Position numbers and translations under genes: made by a program. This document shows positions 45,020-55,139 of a stretch of 64,000 bases of DNA, in pieces. The stretch covers positions 3,865 to 67,864 of the forward strand of contig DKIJ01000026.1 of NCBI GenBank assembly GCA_002454195.1, given 5' to 3'. The notes under the pieces are model-generated. The model did no database searches. It saw nothing but the letters and a program-made list of their open reading frames with translations, and was not told the DNA's origin. The first letter of the stretch is position 1, and every line of letters starts with the position of its first letter. This DNA comes from Flavobacterium sp. UBA6721. GTDB lineage: Bacteria; Bacteroidota; Bacteroidia; Flavobacteriales; Flavobacteriaceae.

Positions 45020-46291
45020 ATGAACTTAACAGAAAAAGACAGCCAATATCTTTGGCATCCTTATACTCAACATAAAACAGCTCAATTACCGATTGCAATT
45101 ACTAGAGGTGAAGGTGCTTTGCTTTGGGATGAAAATAACAAGGAATATATTGATGCGATTGCATCTTGGTGGGTAAATCCATATGGTCATTCCAATCGTT
45201 TTATTGCCGATAAGATTTACAAGCAATTAACTACCTTAGAACACGTTCTTTTTGGAGGTTTTACACACGAACCTGCTATTCAGGTGGCAGAGCAATTGAT
45301 GAAAATGTTGCTAAAGAATCAACAGAAAATTTTCTTTTCAGATAATGGTTCGACTTCGGTGGAAGTAGCAATAAAAGTGGCTTTACAGTATTTTTATAAT
45401 AAAGGCGAGAAACGTACAACTGTTATTGCATTTGAAGATGCCTTTCATGGGGATACTTTTGCAGCGATGGCAGCTAGCGGAATTTCGTTTTATACTCAGG
45501 CTTTTCAAGGAATGTTTATCGATGTGGTTCGTATTCCGGTACCTGTGAAAGGGAAAGAACAAGTTAGTTTTGATACTTTAAAAAAAGTAATACAAGAAAA
45601 GCAATGTGCGGCATTTATTTTTGAGCCTTTGGTTCAAGGTGCTGCCGGAATGGTGATGTATGAGGCTGAAGCTTTGGATAAGTTAATTAAAATTTGTCAG
45701 GAAAATAAAGTGTTGACCATTGCCGATGAAGTAATGACCGGTTTTGGAAAAACGGGTAAAACCTTTGCAATGGATTATGCTCAGGAAATGCCAGATATGA
45801 TGTGTTTGTCAAAGGCTTTGACAGCGGGAACTATCCCAATGGCGATTACCACTTTTACTCAGGAAATATTTGATGCTTTTTATGATGACGATATCAATAA
45901 AGCCTTGTTTCACGGACATACTTTTACCGGAAATCCTACCGGTTGTGCAGCGGCTTTAGCCAGTTTTGAATTGTTGCAAACTCCAGAAATGCAGGAGAAT
46001 ATAATTCGAATAAATAAAAGACATTTGGCATTTCAGGAATATATTAAAAATCATCCTAAAGTAACCGCAACTCGCGTTTTAGGAACCATTTTTGCTTTAG
46101 ATATAAAGAAAGAAAACGAGGAAACCTATTATGGTACTATGCGAACCAAACTCTATAATTTCTTTATCGAAAACGGGGTGATTTTACGCCCAGTTGGGAA
46201 TATCGTTTATATTTTACCACCTTATATCATGACCGATGCCCAATTGCAAAAAGTATATGATGTAGTCGAAAAAGCATTGGAAATAGTTTAA
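45020..46291 (+). CDS. bioA: Adenosylmethionine--8-amino-7-oxononanoate aminotransferase
   Basis: PLP aminotransferase that uses SAM as amino donor to form 7,8-diaminononanoate. The 423 residues include LWHPYTQHKTA, ASWWVNPYGHSN, the PLP-binding IADEVMTGFGKTGK and the PLP Lys in CLSKALTAGTIP. It sits between bioD and the ketoacyl synthase and shares their transcript. Confidence 0.96.
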   Translation: MNLTEKDSQYLWHPYTQHKTAQLPIAITRGEGALLWDENNKEYIDAIASWWVNPYGHSNRFIADKIYKQLTTLEHVLFGGFTHEPAIQVAEQLMKMLLKNQQKIFFSDNGSTSVEVAIKVALQYFYNKGEKRTTVIAFEDAFHGDTFAAMAASGISFYTQAFQGMFIDVVRIPVPVKGKEQVSFDTLKKVIQEKQCAAFIFEPLVQGAAGMVMYEAEALDKLIKICQENKVLTIADEVMTGFGKTGKTFAMDYAQEMPDMMCLSKALTAGTIPMAITTFTQEIFDAFYDDDINKALFHGHTFTGNPTGCAAALASFELLQTPEMQENIIRINKRHLAFQEYIKNHPKVTATRVLGTIFALDIKKENEETYYGTMRTKLYNFFIENGVILRPVGNIVYILPPYIMTDAQLQKVYDVVEKALEIV

Positions 46292-46318
46292 TTTTACAGC
46301 TCAATAAATATTTAGGAT

Positions 46319-47473
46319 TTGTCAACAACCATTTCAATAACAGCCTTAGCTTCCATTTCTCCATTAGGTAATGATTTAAAAACCATTTGGAAAAATTACC
46401 TTTCACCGAATCATTGTTTTTCTAAAACATATTTAGACAATCAAGAGACTTTAGTGGCTGCATTGGATCTAGATTCAAAAAAAGTTATTGAAGCTTTAAA
46501 AGAATCGGATGTTAAGTATAAAGCATTGGATAATTCTGTTTTGTATGCGATGGCAGCTTCACGCAAAGCTGTAGCTGACGCTGGTTGGAATTCGGATTCT
46601 GTTTTCGGAATTAATATTGGTTCTTCTCGTGGGGCAACCGAGTTGTTTGAAAATCATTATAAAGAATATTTAGATACTGGAAAAGCGCATACTTTAGCTT
46701 CTCCCACAACGACTTTAGGAAATATTTCTTCCTGGGTGGGACATGATTTACAAAGTACAGGACCTGAAATTTCGCATTCAATAACTTGTTCTACGGCTTT
46801 GCATGCCCTTTTAAACGGTGTGGCTTGGTTGCGTTCAGGAATGGTCGATAAATTTCTTGTTGGAGGCAGTGAGGCGCCTTTAACCGATTTTACAATTGGG
46901 CAAATGCGTGCTTTAAAAATCTATTCGCATAGTGAAGAAGCTTTTCCTAATCAGGCATTGAATTTTGAGAAAAAATGGAATTCAATGATTTTGGGCGAAG
47001 GAGCTGCCGTTTGTTGTCTTGAAATAGGTAAAAAAGATAATGCTTTGGCTTATATTGAAGGTGTAGGTTATGCAACGGAAATTTTGGAACATAATATTTC
47101 TATTTCGGCAGAAGCTACTTGTTTTCAAAAGTCAATGAAAATGGCTTTAGAATATACTAATTTAGAAGATGTAGATGCGATTGTGATGCATGCGCCAGGA
47201 ACTAAAGCTGGTGATTTAACCGAGTATAAAGCAATTCAGAAAATCTTTGTCGAAAAGCTACCTTTATTAACTACCAATAAATGGAAAATAGGACACACTT
47301 TTGGTGCTTCGGGTATTTTAAGTGTTGAATTGGCAATCTTAATGATGCAACACAATCAGTTCATCGGAGTTCCTTTTGCGGAAGCGCAAACACAAACGAA
47401 ACCAATTAAAAAAGTTTTGGTAAATGCCGTAGGTTTTGGTGGAAATGCGGTAAGTGTTTTGTTGAGTTTGTAA
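46319..47473 (+). CDS. Beta-ketoacyl synthase linked to the biotin operon
   Basis: A 384-residue thiolase-fold condensing enzyme. The Cys-His-His triad is complete: Cys157 in ITCSTALHALL, His in VMHAPGTKAGDLTEY and His in WKIGHTFGASGILS. It is somewhat shorter than FabF (about 410). The start is a TTG at 46319, 27 bases after bioA; no earlier ATG is in frame, and the reading IT-LASISPLGNDLKTIW is the family N-terminus. Its position suggests a role in making the pimeloyl chain for BioF, since bioC and bioH are not in the window; this is an inference. Confidence 0.82.
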   Translation: MSTTISITALASISPLGNDLKTIWKNYLSPNHCFSKTYLDNQETLVAALDLDSKKVIEALKESDVKYKALDNSVLYAMAASRKAVADAGWNSDSVFGINIGSSRGATELFENHYKEYLDTGKAHTLASPTTTLGNISSWVGHDLQSTGPEISHSITCSTALHALLNGVAWLRSGMVDKFLVGGSEAPLTDFTIGQMRALKIYSHSEEAFPNQALNFEKKWNSMILGEGAAVCCLEIGKKDNALAYIEGVGYATEILEHNISISAEATCFQKSMKMALEYTNLEDVDAIVMHAPGTKAGDLTEYKAIQKIFVEKLPLLTTNKWKIGHTFGASGILSVELAILMMQHNQFIGVPFAEAQTQTKPIKKVLVNAVGFGGNAVSVLLSL

Positions 47474-47484
47474 TAGAGTTATTA

Positions 47485-47570
47485 TGCAAAGTTTCGCTAA
47501 GATTTCTTAAAGCTACGCTAATTATTATTTCATTTCAATCTTTGCGATAAAACTTTTTTACTTTGCGGTA
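47485..47570. repeat. CGCAAAG-type intergenic repeat
   Basis: GCAAAGTTTCGCTAAG (47485-47500) on the left is answered by CTTTGCG near 47539 and by CTTTGCGGTAG (47560-47570). It lies between the convergent ketoacyl synthase and recX genes. Confidence 0.45.
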
Positions 47571-47624
47571 GAATAGTAATTGTGCTTTTCAGTTGAAAGT
47601 TATGTGACTGAAAACGGAGATTGC

Positions 47625-48101
47625 TCAATGCTCACTAGCCTCTAATTCTTTTACTTTCTCGTAAACTAAATTACTTTCGAAACCTCTGCGAAGCATATAA
47701 TCACAGAATTTTTTTCTTTTTTTGAGCGAATTGGTTTCGTGAATCGATTCCCAATTTCTGTTTGCTAATGTTTCAAAAGTATCAAAATATTCTTCTGGGC
47801 TAATTTCTTTTAAAGCAATATTAATCAAAGTTTGATTGATGCCTCTGAATTTTAATTCATTGGTAATTCGAATTTTTCCCCAATGTTTAATTCTATGTTT
47901 GCCTCTGGCAAAACTACAGGCAAAACGTTCCTCGTTAAGAAAGTTTTCATTGATAAGATGCGAAATGATTTCATCAATTTCTGCGGCACTCATTTTCATG
48001 CTGCGCAATTTCTGCTCCACCTCTTCGTGGCAACGGTCTTGATACGCACAATAATGTTCGATTTTTTGGATGGCTTCATTAACAGAAAAAAAATCTTTCA
48101 T
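47625..48101 (-). CDS. recX: Regulatory protein RecX
   Basis: Modulator of RecA filaments. The 158 residues are helical, with the RecX pattern YCAYQDRCHEEVEQKLRSM, VISHLI-like LINENFLNEERFACSFARGK and a third repeat LRRGFESNLVYEKV. The ATG at 48101 fits the family. No recA is adjacent. It is transcribed convergently with the ketoacyl synthase. Confidence 0.93.
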   Translation of the reverse strand: MKDFFSVNEAIQKIEHYCAYQDRCHEEVEQKLRSMKMSAAEIDEIISHLINENFLNEERFACSFARGKHRIKHWGKIRITNELKFRGINQTLINIALKEISPEEYFDTFETLANRNWESIHETNSLKKRKKFCDYMLRRGFESNLVYEKVKELEASEH

Positions 48102-48319
48102 GGTATCAATAAATTGGGTTTAAAAGAAAATGTAAAGGTATTTATTTCTGTTAAAAAGCGGATTTAATCCTGTTAAAAGATGTTTTTTCAGGTAAGTATG
48201 TATGTTGGCGACAAAAAATGCCTGTCATCGATTTTGTTTTACTATCTGATTCTTAATATCTTAATTTATTTCGTTGCTTAATTTTTAAGTCCATTTAGTT
48301 AATTGTTAATTGAAGGTTT

Positions 48320-51300
48320 ATGCGAATATTTCTACGCAAAGGTTTTTTTTTATTGAGTATTTTAATAGGGTTTAATTTATCAGCTCAATGTATAATTTCT
48401 AGTACTACAGACGCAAGTTCCTTAGGTTGTGGTAGTGGAGTTTTAAGTTCTTGTGGAGGGATAATAACTATTGGGAATGGAGTATCTCCAATTTCATTGA
48501 AAATGGATGCTGATTTAGATTTAACAAGTTGTGGAGTTGTACAATTTATTGTTGATAAAGCAATACTTGATTTTTCTGTTGCAAATAAAAGATTATATCT
48601 TGCTGAAGGCTCTTCTATTTCTTTTATAAATGGAGGAACTTTAAATCCTCCTGGGGGTACAGGCGGAGGATGTACTGGAAATGACAGATTGTATATTGGT
48701 GGGGTTTTGTTAGCAGCCTGTCAAGGGGGAGCTGGCATCCTTGGGTTTGATGAAGTAATATCTTTTGGTGGGACAGGAAAAGCTACATCGAATTCTCCTG
48801 TTTGTCCAGGAAATACAATTAATTTAACAGCTACAGCACCACCTATAGGGACTTATACTTATTCCTGGTCTGGGCCTGGACTTGCAGCAACTGCTTATAG
48901 TAGCAGTCCTAATTATTCTTTTACGGCTTCAACTACACCTTCAAGTCCTGTATATACAGTTTCTATGAAACGAACGTCGGATAATAAAATAATTACAGCA
49001 AATACAACTGTAAAAATAGAAACACCAACAATTACAACTCAACCTACAAATCAATTGGATTGTGAGGGGGCTTCCGTTAAATTTAAGGTTGTTGCAACGG
49101 GTACAAGTTTAAATTATACTTGGCAATATAAAAAACCAACAGATTCTAGTTTCACATCAATTATAGGTTCAGTTGCAAATACTTCGAATAATTCGACTAA
49201 TGAGATTACGATTGGAAATGTTGGAAGTGCTCAATACCCTAAAGGTACTCAATTTCAGGTGATAGTTTCAAACGGGAGTTGTAGTGTGACCTCTAATGTT
49301 GTAACCCTTTCCGTAAACGAAATTTTAAACATTAATCCAATTTCAACCAATGTAAAGCAATGTTATGGAACAAATTATTCTTATACCGTTACTACTTCAT
49401 ACCCGTCTAATGTAGTTTCTTATCAATGGAAAAAATCAGTAACTACAGGTGTTTGGACAGTTTTGAATGATGGAGGTGCTTATTCTGGAGCAAACACAAA
49501 TACTTTGACAATTACTGGAGGGACTCCAGCAGAATCAGCCGAATATCGTGTTTATATTACTTTTAATAATTCAACAACTCAATGTAATGTTGACAGTGCT
49601 TCTAGAACAAGAAAAATTACTTTCTTGCCTCAATTGACTACACCTGTCACTACAATTACGCAACCCACTTGTTCAAATACGTTGGGAACTATTACTGTGG
49701 CCGTTCAAAGTGCCACGGATACCTATAGTTTTGATGGTGGACTAACCTATCAAGCTAGTAATGTGAAATCAGGATTAGCGGTAGGGACCTATGATGTGAT
49801 AATAAAGAATGAGGCTGGTTGTACATCCTCAGTTACAAGTTGTACCATTGTTAGTGATACATCATACTGGAATGGAAGTACTTGGGTAAACGGAATGCCA
49901 GATAGTACAAGAAAAGTAGTTTTTCAACAAAATTTTAATTCTACATCTGACATTGTGGCGTGTTCTTGCCAAGTAACTAATGGGGCGAATGTTTTTATTA
50001 ACAGTTATCACACCTTAAAAGTAACTAATGAAGTGAATGTGGCTAGTGGAAGCTTAACATTTGATAATACGGCTAGTTTAGTGCAATTGAACGATGCAGC
50101 AATTAATACGGGAGCTATTAATTATAAACGTTTTACTACTCCTGTGAGGCGTTTTGATTTTACCTATTGGTCGTCTCCGGTTGCTGGTCAAACTTTAAAA
50201 GCCTTATCACCTAATACATTTTATGATAAGTATTATGGGTATAATTCTAATACAGGGTGGGTAATTTATTACAATGGTTCTGAAATTATGAAACCAGGGA
50301 ATGGTTATTCAATAAGAGCCCCACAATCATTTAGTGTGAATGACCCTCAAGTAGATGCTGATCCAGTTTTTGTAGGAGTGCCAAATAATGGTGAAATTCC
50401 TTTGACAATTGATGCAAATAAATTGTATTTACTTGGTAATCCCTATCCTTCGGCAATTGATGCTTATAAATTTTTGGAATTTAATGAAAACGTGCTAGAA
50501 GGGACACTATATTTTTGGACACACAATACAACGCCAACTGTTTCAGGAGGAGCTGCTAAATACAACTATAATTCAAGTGATTATGCTACTTATAATCGCA
50601 CGGGAACTGTAACTACCGCTACTCAAGCGGCAACAGGTGGTTATGTTCCTAGTGGGATGATAGCTGCAGGTCAAGGTTTTTTTGCGCCTGCAAGTACTAC
50701 TGGTGGGAATTTAAAATTTAAAAATAGTATGCGTGTTGCAGGTGGTGCTTATGGGGTGAATAATGCTCAGTTTTTTAAAGTGAACACAAAAGACAAGCAA
50801 AGTCTAAATCATAAGGAAACGAATAGGGTTTGGTTAAATTTGACTAACACAGAAGGGATATCTAAACAAACATTGATAGGTTATTTAGAGGGGGCTACTA
50901 ATGGTTATGATCCAGGGTTTGATGGGCAAATTTTGCCAATTCATCAAGAAATTGAGTTTTATAGTGTGAATCAAGGAAAGGCGTTGGCTATTCAGGGGCG
51001 TGCTTTGCCCTTTGTAGAGAAAGACAGCATTGCTTTAGCTTATAAAACAGATTATAGTGGAAATTTTCAAATTAGTATTCATAAAACGGATGGATTTTTA
51101 GATACTCAAGATGTTTTCTTGGAGGATAATTATTTGCATATAACTCACAATTTGAAAAAAACGCCCTATTTGTTTACAACGGAAAAAGGAGTGTTTGATA
51201 ATCGATTTGAATTGCGTTATGTAGAGCAAAATAAAGTTGCTACCATTTCGAATCAAGAGGTTATGGTTTTGGTAAAGAATAAACAACTAAGAATTAAATC

Positions 51301-51481
51301 ATCTTCAGATTCTATTCAAAAAGTAATTATTTATAATTCGATAGGGCAAATTTTATATCAAAACAATCAAGTTAATCTCCATGATTATGTAGTTGAAAAT
51401 TTGAATGTGGCTCATCAAGTAATAATCGTAAAAGTGGTATTAGGAAATGAGCAAACACAAACTGTTAAAATTGTTTTTTGA
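48320..51481 (+). CDS. Large T9SS-exported surface protein with type C sorting signal (A)
   Basis: A 1053-residue protein with a signal peptide (FFLLSILIGFNLSAQ). A conserved Cys-containing N-terminal region (about 25-145) is followed by Ig-like PKD/SprB-type beta modules (about 150-520, e.g. TITTQPTNQLDCEGASVKFK). A shared module from WNGSTWVNGMPDS onward (about 515-960) and a C-terminal T9SS type C-like sorting region (RFELRYVEQN...KIVF) complete it. It is paired with a related gene downstream. No catalytic motif was seen; an adhesin-like role is an inference. Confidence 0.75.
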   Translation: MRIFLRKGFFLLSILIGFNLSAQCIISSTTDASSLGCGSGVLSSCGGIITIGNGVSPISLKMDADLDLTSCGVVQFIVDKAILDFSVANKRLYLAEGSSISFINGGTLNPPGGTGGGCTGNDRLYIGGVLLAACQGGAGILGFDEVISFGGTGKATSNSPVCPGNTINLTATAPPIGTYTYSWSGPGLAATAYSSSPNYSFTASTTPSSPVYTVSMKRTSDNKIITANTTVKIETPTITTQPTNQLDCEGASVKFKVVATGTSLNYTWQYKKPTDSSFTSIIGSVANTSNNSTNEITIGNVGSAQYPKGTQFQVIVSNGSCSVTSNVVTLSVNEILNINPISTNVKQCYGTNYSYTVTTSYPSNVVSYQWKKSVTTGVWTVLNDGGAYSGANTNTLTITGGTPAESAEYRVYITFNNSTTQCNVDSASRTRKITFLPQLTTPVTTITQPTCSNTLGTITVAVQSATDTYSFDGGLTYQASNVKSGLAVGTYDVIIKNEAGCTSSVTSCTIVSDTSYWNGSTWVNGMPDSTRKVVFQQNFNSTSDIVACSCQVTNGANVFINSYHTLKVTNEVNVASGSLTFDNTASLVQLNDAAINTGAINYKRFTTPVRRFDFTYWSSPVAGQTLKALSPNTFYDKYYGYNSNTGWVIYYNGSEIMKPGNGYSIRAPQSFSVNDPQVDADPVFVGVPNNGEIPLTIDANKLYLLGNPYPSAIDAYKFLEFNENVLEGTLYFWTHNTTPTVSGGAAKYNYNSSDYATYNRTGTVTTATQAATGGYVPSGMIAAGQGFFAPASTTGGNLKFKNSMRVAGGAYGVNNAQFFKVNTKDKQSLNHKETNRVWLNLTNTEGISKQTLIGYLEGATNGYDPGFDGQILPIHQEIEFYSVNQGKALAIQGRALPFVEKDSIALAYKTDYSGNFQISIHKTDGFLDTQDVFLEDNYLHITHNLKKTPYLFTTEKGVFDNRFELRYVEQNKVATISNQEVMVLVKNKQLRIKSSSDSIQKVIIYNSIGQILYQNNQVNLHDYVVENLNVAHQVIIVKVVLGNEQTQTVKIVF

Positions 51482-51717
51482 TGTTAGGATTATGGTAGGC
51501 GACTTAGGCGCTTGTTTTAAAGAGTGATTTTTTTAAAATCCCTTTAAACGTGGGGTTTAAGTGCGTAAAAAGATGCACATAAACGACTAAATAAGCACGT
51601 CATCGTTTTTAATTTATCTAGCGATTATTATGCAATAATCTTGTATCGTGATTTAATTAGAAATAATTAATGATTATAGTTTTAAAGGCTTGCCCGGCCC
51701 CCAAATCTAAAAATGAT

Positions 51718-54700
51718 ATGAGACCTATTTATACTTTTAGAAATTTTATATTTCTTTTTGTTTTTTTATTTGCCTTTTTGAATGGATATTCTCAATGTTC
51801 CATAACTTCTTCTAGAAACACTACAGGATTAACTTGTGGTACATCTCCCTTAACAGTTTGTAATGGGGTTGTGACAATTGGGGATGGAATAAATGCAATG
51901 GTTTTGACTATGACTTCCAATGTTGATCTTTCTTGTTTAGGTCCAATAAGATTTGTAGTTAAAAAATATGCAAATGTTGATTTTTCAACTGGAAATTATA
52001 ATTTACAATTAGCTGATGGTTCTTCTATTGAAGTAGAAACAGGTGGGCAAATTGGTGCACCAACAAATTGTAGTGCTTCAGATTTGATTAAAATTGGAGA
52101 TGTAAAAGTAGCTTCATGTACCGGACAAAGTGCATTAATAAATTTTACTGATTTGGTTTCAAATGGAGGATATAGTTCAATTACAGCAACAGCAGATAAT
52201 AGTTCAATTTGTACTTCTGGAAGTACAACATTAAGAGCTACTGCAAATCCTTCAACCGGAGCTACTTTTAAATGGTACGATGCTCAAAGTGGAGGAAATC
52301 TTCTTTATACAGGAGCTACTTATAATCCAGGACCAATTAATACAACAACTACTTATTATGTTGAAGGTGTTTACAGTAAATATATTACCGTTAGAAAAGC
52401 AGTAACAGTAACCATTGTTAACTTGTCTCAACCAACTTTAGGTACTGTAACACAACCAACATGTAGTGTTGCAACAGGAAGTTTTACAATTTCAAATTAT
52501 AATTCTGCCTATACTTATACGGTATCTCCATCTACTGGAGTAACTGTTTCCGGAAATACGATTACAGCACCAACAGGCTCCTATACTGTAACTGCTGCAT
52601 CAGGAAGTTGTTCTTCTGTAGCTTCTGCTAGTGTAGCTGTAAATGCTCAGCCAGCTATTCCTGCTCAACCAACCTTAGGTACGGTAACGCAACCAACTTG
52701 TAGTTCTTCAACTGGTAGTTTTGCTATTTCAAATTTCAATGCTGCCTATACCTATTCTGTATCACCATCAACAGGGGTTACTTTTTCAGGAAGTACTGTT
52801 GTTGCACCAGCGGGTACTTATACAGTTACTGCTATATTGGGAAGTTGTTCTTCTGTAGCTTCTGCTAGTGTAACAGTAAATGCGCAACCTGCAACGCCAG
52901 TTCAGCCAACATTAAGTGCTGTAACACAACCTACATGTAGTGTTCCAACCGGAAGTTTTATAATTACAAATTATAGTTCATCTTATACTTATACAGTGTC
53001 TCCATCAACTGGTGTGTCCAGAACAGGAGCAAATGTTACAGCTCCAGCTGGTAATTATACAGTTACTGCTACATTAGGTAGTTGTGTTTCTGTAGCTTCT
53101 GCCAGTGTTTCGGTAACTGCTCAACCATCAATACCTTCGACACCATCAGCAGGGACACCAACTAATCCAAGCTGTGCAGTACCTACAGGAAGTGTTCCTT
53201 TGAGTGGTTTACCAACATCAGGAACTATTGTTCAAACGGGTACAAAAAATGAAACTTATACGATTTCAGGTGGAGGAACTCAAACAATAACAGGTCTTTT
53301 ACCAGGTACTTATTATTTTGCGGTTTCAAATGGTGGTTGTTCTTCAGCAACGGTTAGTGTTGTAATTATTGCTCCGGAAACAAATACCTGGTCTTCTGGT
53401 TCTTGGTCTAATGGAACTCCAACAATCAATCAAAGATTAGTTTTTGCTTCAGATTATACTAATGCTAATGATGTAGATTTAGTCGGTTGTTCATGTCAGG
53501 TGACTGGAACTTCAGCTGTTACTATCAAATCTGGGCGTACTATGAAAATAGAAAATGGTATTGAGGTAATGCCTAATGCTTCATTAACATTTGAAAATAA
53601 TGCGAGTTTAGTTCAAATTAATGATGCAGCTGTAAATTCAGGAAATATTAATTACAGACGTTACACGGCAGCTGTTAAGAGATACGACTTTACGTATTGG
53701 TCTTCACCAGTTGCTCCTCAAACTTTGAAGGATTTGTCACCAAATACGCTATACGATAAATATTATGGCTATAATAATGGTTGGCAAATCTATTATAATG
53801 GTGCGGCTACTATGGTTGCGGGAAAAGGTTATCTTGTTAGAGCACCTCAAACTTTTAGCATAACTGTAGCTTCTGTAGATACTAATCCAGTATTTGTGGG
53901 TAAACCTAATAATGGAGTCTATGATTTCGATATTGCAGGGAATCAAGTTCATCTTTTAGGGAATCCTTATCCGTCAGCAATAGATGCCAATGCTTTTTTG
54001 GATGCCAATGCTGCAACATTAGAGGGTACACTTTATTTTTGGACGCATAATACTTCTCCAAGTAATACAATAGCTGGAGATGCAACTTATAATTACACCA
54101 CAAATGATTATTTGGTTTATAATCGAGTAGGTGGTGTTGTTACTAACAATACTTCTAAGCCTTTTGATGGTAAAATAGCCGCAGGACAAGGTTTTTTTGC
54201 ACCAGCTAAAGCATCAGGAAATGTGGTTTTTAATAATAGTATGCGTGTAGAAGGGGGTGATTCTGGAGTGTATAACTCACAATTTTTTAAATTGAGTTCT
54301 ACAACTAAAACAAGTGTTTCCACTGTAGAGAAAAGCCGTATTTGGTTGAATTTGTCAAATAAACAAGGCGCTTTCAAACAAATGTTAGTGGGTTATATTA
54401 AAGGTGCGACAAATGATTATGATTCAGGTTATGATGGTGTGACCTATGATGGGAATCAATATGTTGATTTTTACAGTGTAAATCAAGCAAGTAAATATGT
54501 GATTCAAGGTCGTGCATTACCATTTGTAAAACAAGACACGGTTGTTTTAGGTTATAAATCAACTATAGTTGGAGAATTTCAAATCAGCATAGACCATGCA
54601 GATGGGGTTTTGGAAACACAAAATGTGTTTTTAGAAGATAAGACTTTGAATGTACTTCATAATCTTAAAAATGGGTCTTATACTTTTACAACTGAAAAAG

Positions 54701-55041
54701 GAGTATTTAACGATCGATTTGTATTGCGATATGTAGATAAAAATGCAGTAGAAGAAGTAGCAGAAACACCTACACCAAATGACGGTGTTTCAAATGGTGG
54801 AAATGAAATTTCAAGTTCTATTGTGATTTATTCAAAAGATAAGCTTATTACGGTAAAATCTCCAGAAGTTGATGTGCAAAAAATTGTAGTTTATGATAGT
54901 ACAGGTAAACTTCTTTATGCTAATGATAATGTAGCTGTAGCTCCATTTACAATTACAGAACAACTTGCAAGTGATCAGGTTTTATTAGTAGATGTTTTAT
55001 TGACAAATGGAACTAAAGTAAGTAGAAAGGTGATTTACTAG
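51718..55041 (+). CDS. Large T9SS-exported surface protein with type C sorting signal (B)
   Basis: A 1107-residue protein with signal FIFLFVFLFAFLNGYSQ. It has the same layout as the preceding gene. Three tandem 79-residue repeats (QPTLGTVTQPTC...; starting at 52429, 52666 and 52903, exactly 237 bases apart) lie in the middle, with a fourth partial unit after 53140. The shared WSSGSWSNGTPTINQ module and the type C sorting tail (RFVLRYVDKN ... KVIY) follow. The ATG at 51718 directly precedes the signal; the frame is open earlier but without a sensible start. Confidence 0.75.
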   Translation: MRPIYTFRNFIFLFVFLFAFLNGYSQCSITSSRNTTGLTCGTSPLTVCNGVVTIGDGINAMVLTMTSNVDLSCLGPIRFVVKKYANVDFSTGNYNLQLADGSSIEVETGGQIGAPTNCSASDLIKIGDVKVASCTGQSALINFTDLVSNGGYSSITATADNSSICTSGSTTLRATANPSTGATFKWYDAQSGGNLLYTGATYNPGPINTTTTYYVEGVYSKYITVRKAVTVTIVNLSQPTLGTVTQPTCSVATGSFTISNYNSAYTYTVSPSTGVTVSGNTITAPTGSYTVTAASGSCSSVASASVAVNAQPAIPAQPTLGTVTQPTCSSSTGSFAISNFNAAYTYSVSPSTGVTFSGSTVVAPAGTYTVTAILGSCSSVASASVTVNAQPATPVQPTLSAVTQPTCSVPTGSFIITNYSSSYTYTVSPSTGVSRTGANVTAPAGNYTVTATLGSCVSVASASVSVTAQPSIPSTPSAGTPTNPSCAVPTGSVPLSGLPTSGTIVQTGTKNETYTISGGGTQTITGLLPGTYYFAVSNGGCSSATVSVVIIAPETNTWSSGSWSNGTPTINQRLVFASDYTNANDVDLVGCSCQVTGTSAVTIKSGRTMKIENGIEVMPNASLTFENNASLVQINDAAVNSGNINYRRYTAAVKRYDFTYWSSPVAPQTLKDLSPNTLYDKYYGYNNGWQIYYNGAATMVAGKGYLVRAPQTFSITVASVDTNPVFVGKPNNGVYDFDIAGNQVHLLGNPYPSAIDANAFLDANAATLEGTLYFWTHNTSPSNTIAGDATYNYTTNDYLVYNRVGGVVTNNTSKPFDGKIAAGQGFFAPAKASGNVVFNNSMRVEGGDSGVYNSQFFKLSSTTKTSVSTVEKSRIWLNLSNKQGAFKQMLVGYIKGATNDYDSGYDGVTYDGNQYVDFYSVNQASKYVIQGRALPFVKQDTVVLGYKSTIVGEFQISIDHADGVLETQNVFLEDKTLNVLHNLKNGSYTFTTEKGVFNDRFVLRYVDKNAVEEVAETPTPNDGVSNGGNEISSSIVIYSKDKLITVKSPEVDVQKIVVYDSTGKLLYANDNVAVAPFTITEQLASDQVLLVDVLLTNGTKVSRKVIY
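52429..53139 (+). repeat. Three tandem 237-bp coding repeats
   Basis: Units start at 52429, 52666 and 52903, each beginning CA[AG]CCAAC and encoding a 79-residue Ig-like module that ends with ASVxVNAQP. The period is exactly 237 bases (79 codons). Confidence 0.9.
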
Positions 55042-55081
55042 TTAAAAATGTGTAATTGCTTATAAATGCTACCAACAACTA

Positions 55082-55118
55082 AAAATGCCCTAAAAAGTAT
55101 CACTTTTTAGGGCATTTT
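55082..55118. terminator. Bidirectional terminator between the T9SS gene and bioB
   Basis: AAAATGCCCTAAAAAGT (55082-55098) pairs perfectly with 55102-55118 around three bases, with T-runs on both strands. Confidence 0.92.
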
Positions 55119-55139
55119 AGTTTGTGCAATTTATTCTAT

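Noticed and set aside
52429..53139. Possible CRISPR-like or satellite array
   Set aside because: The repeats are 237 bases long, in frame and coding, with no spacer structure; they are protein modules.
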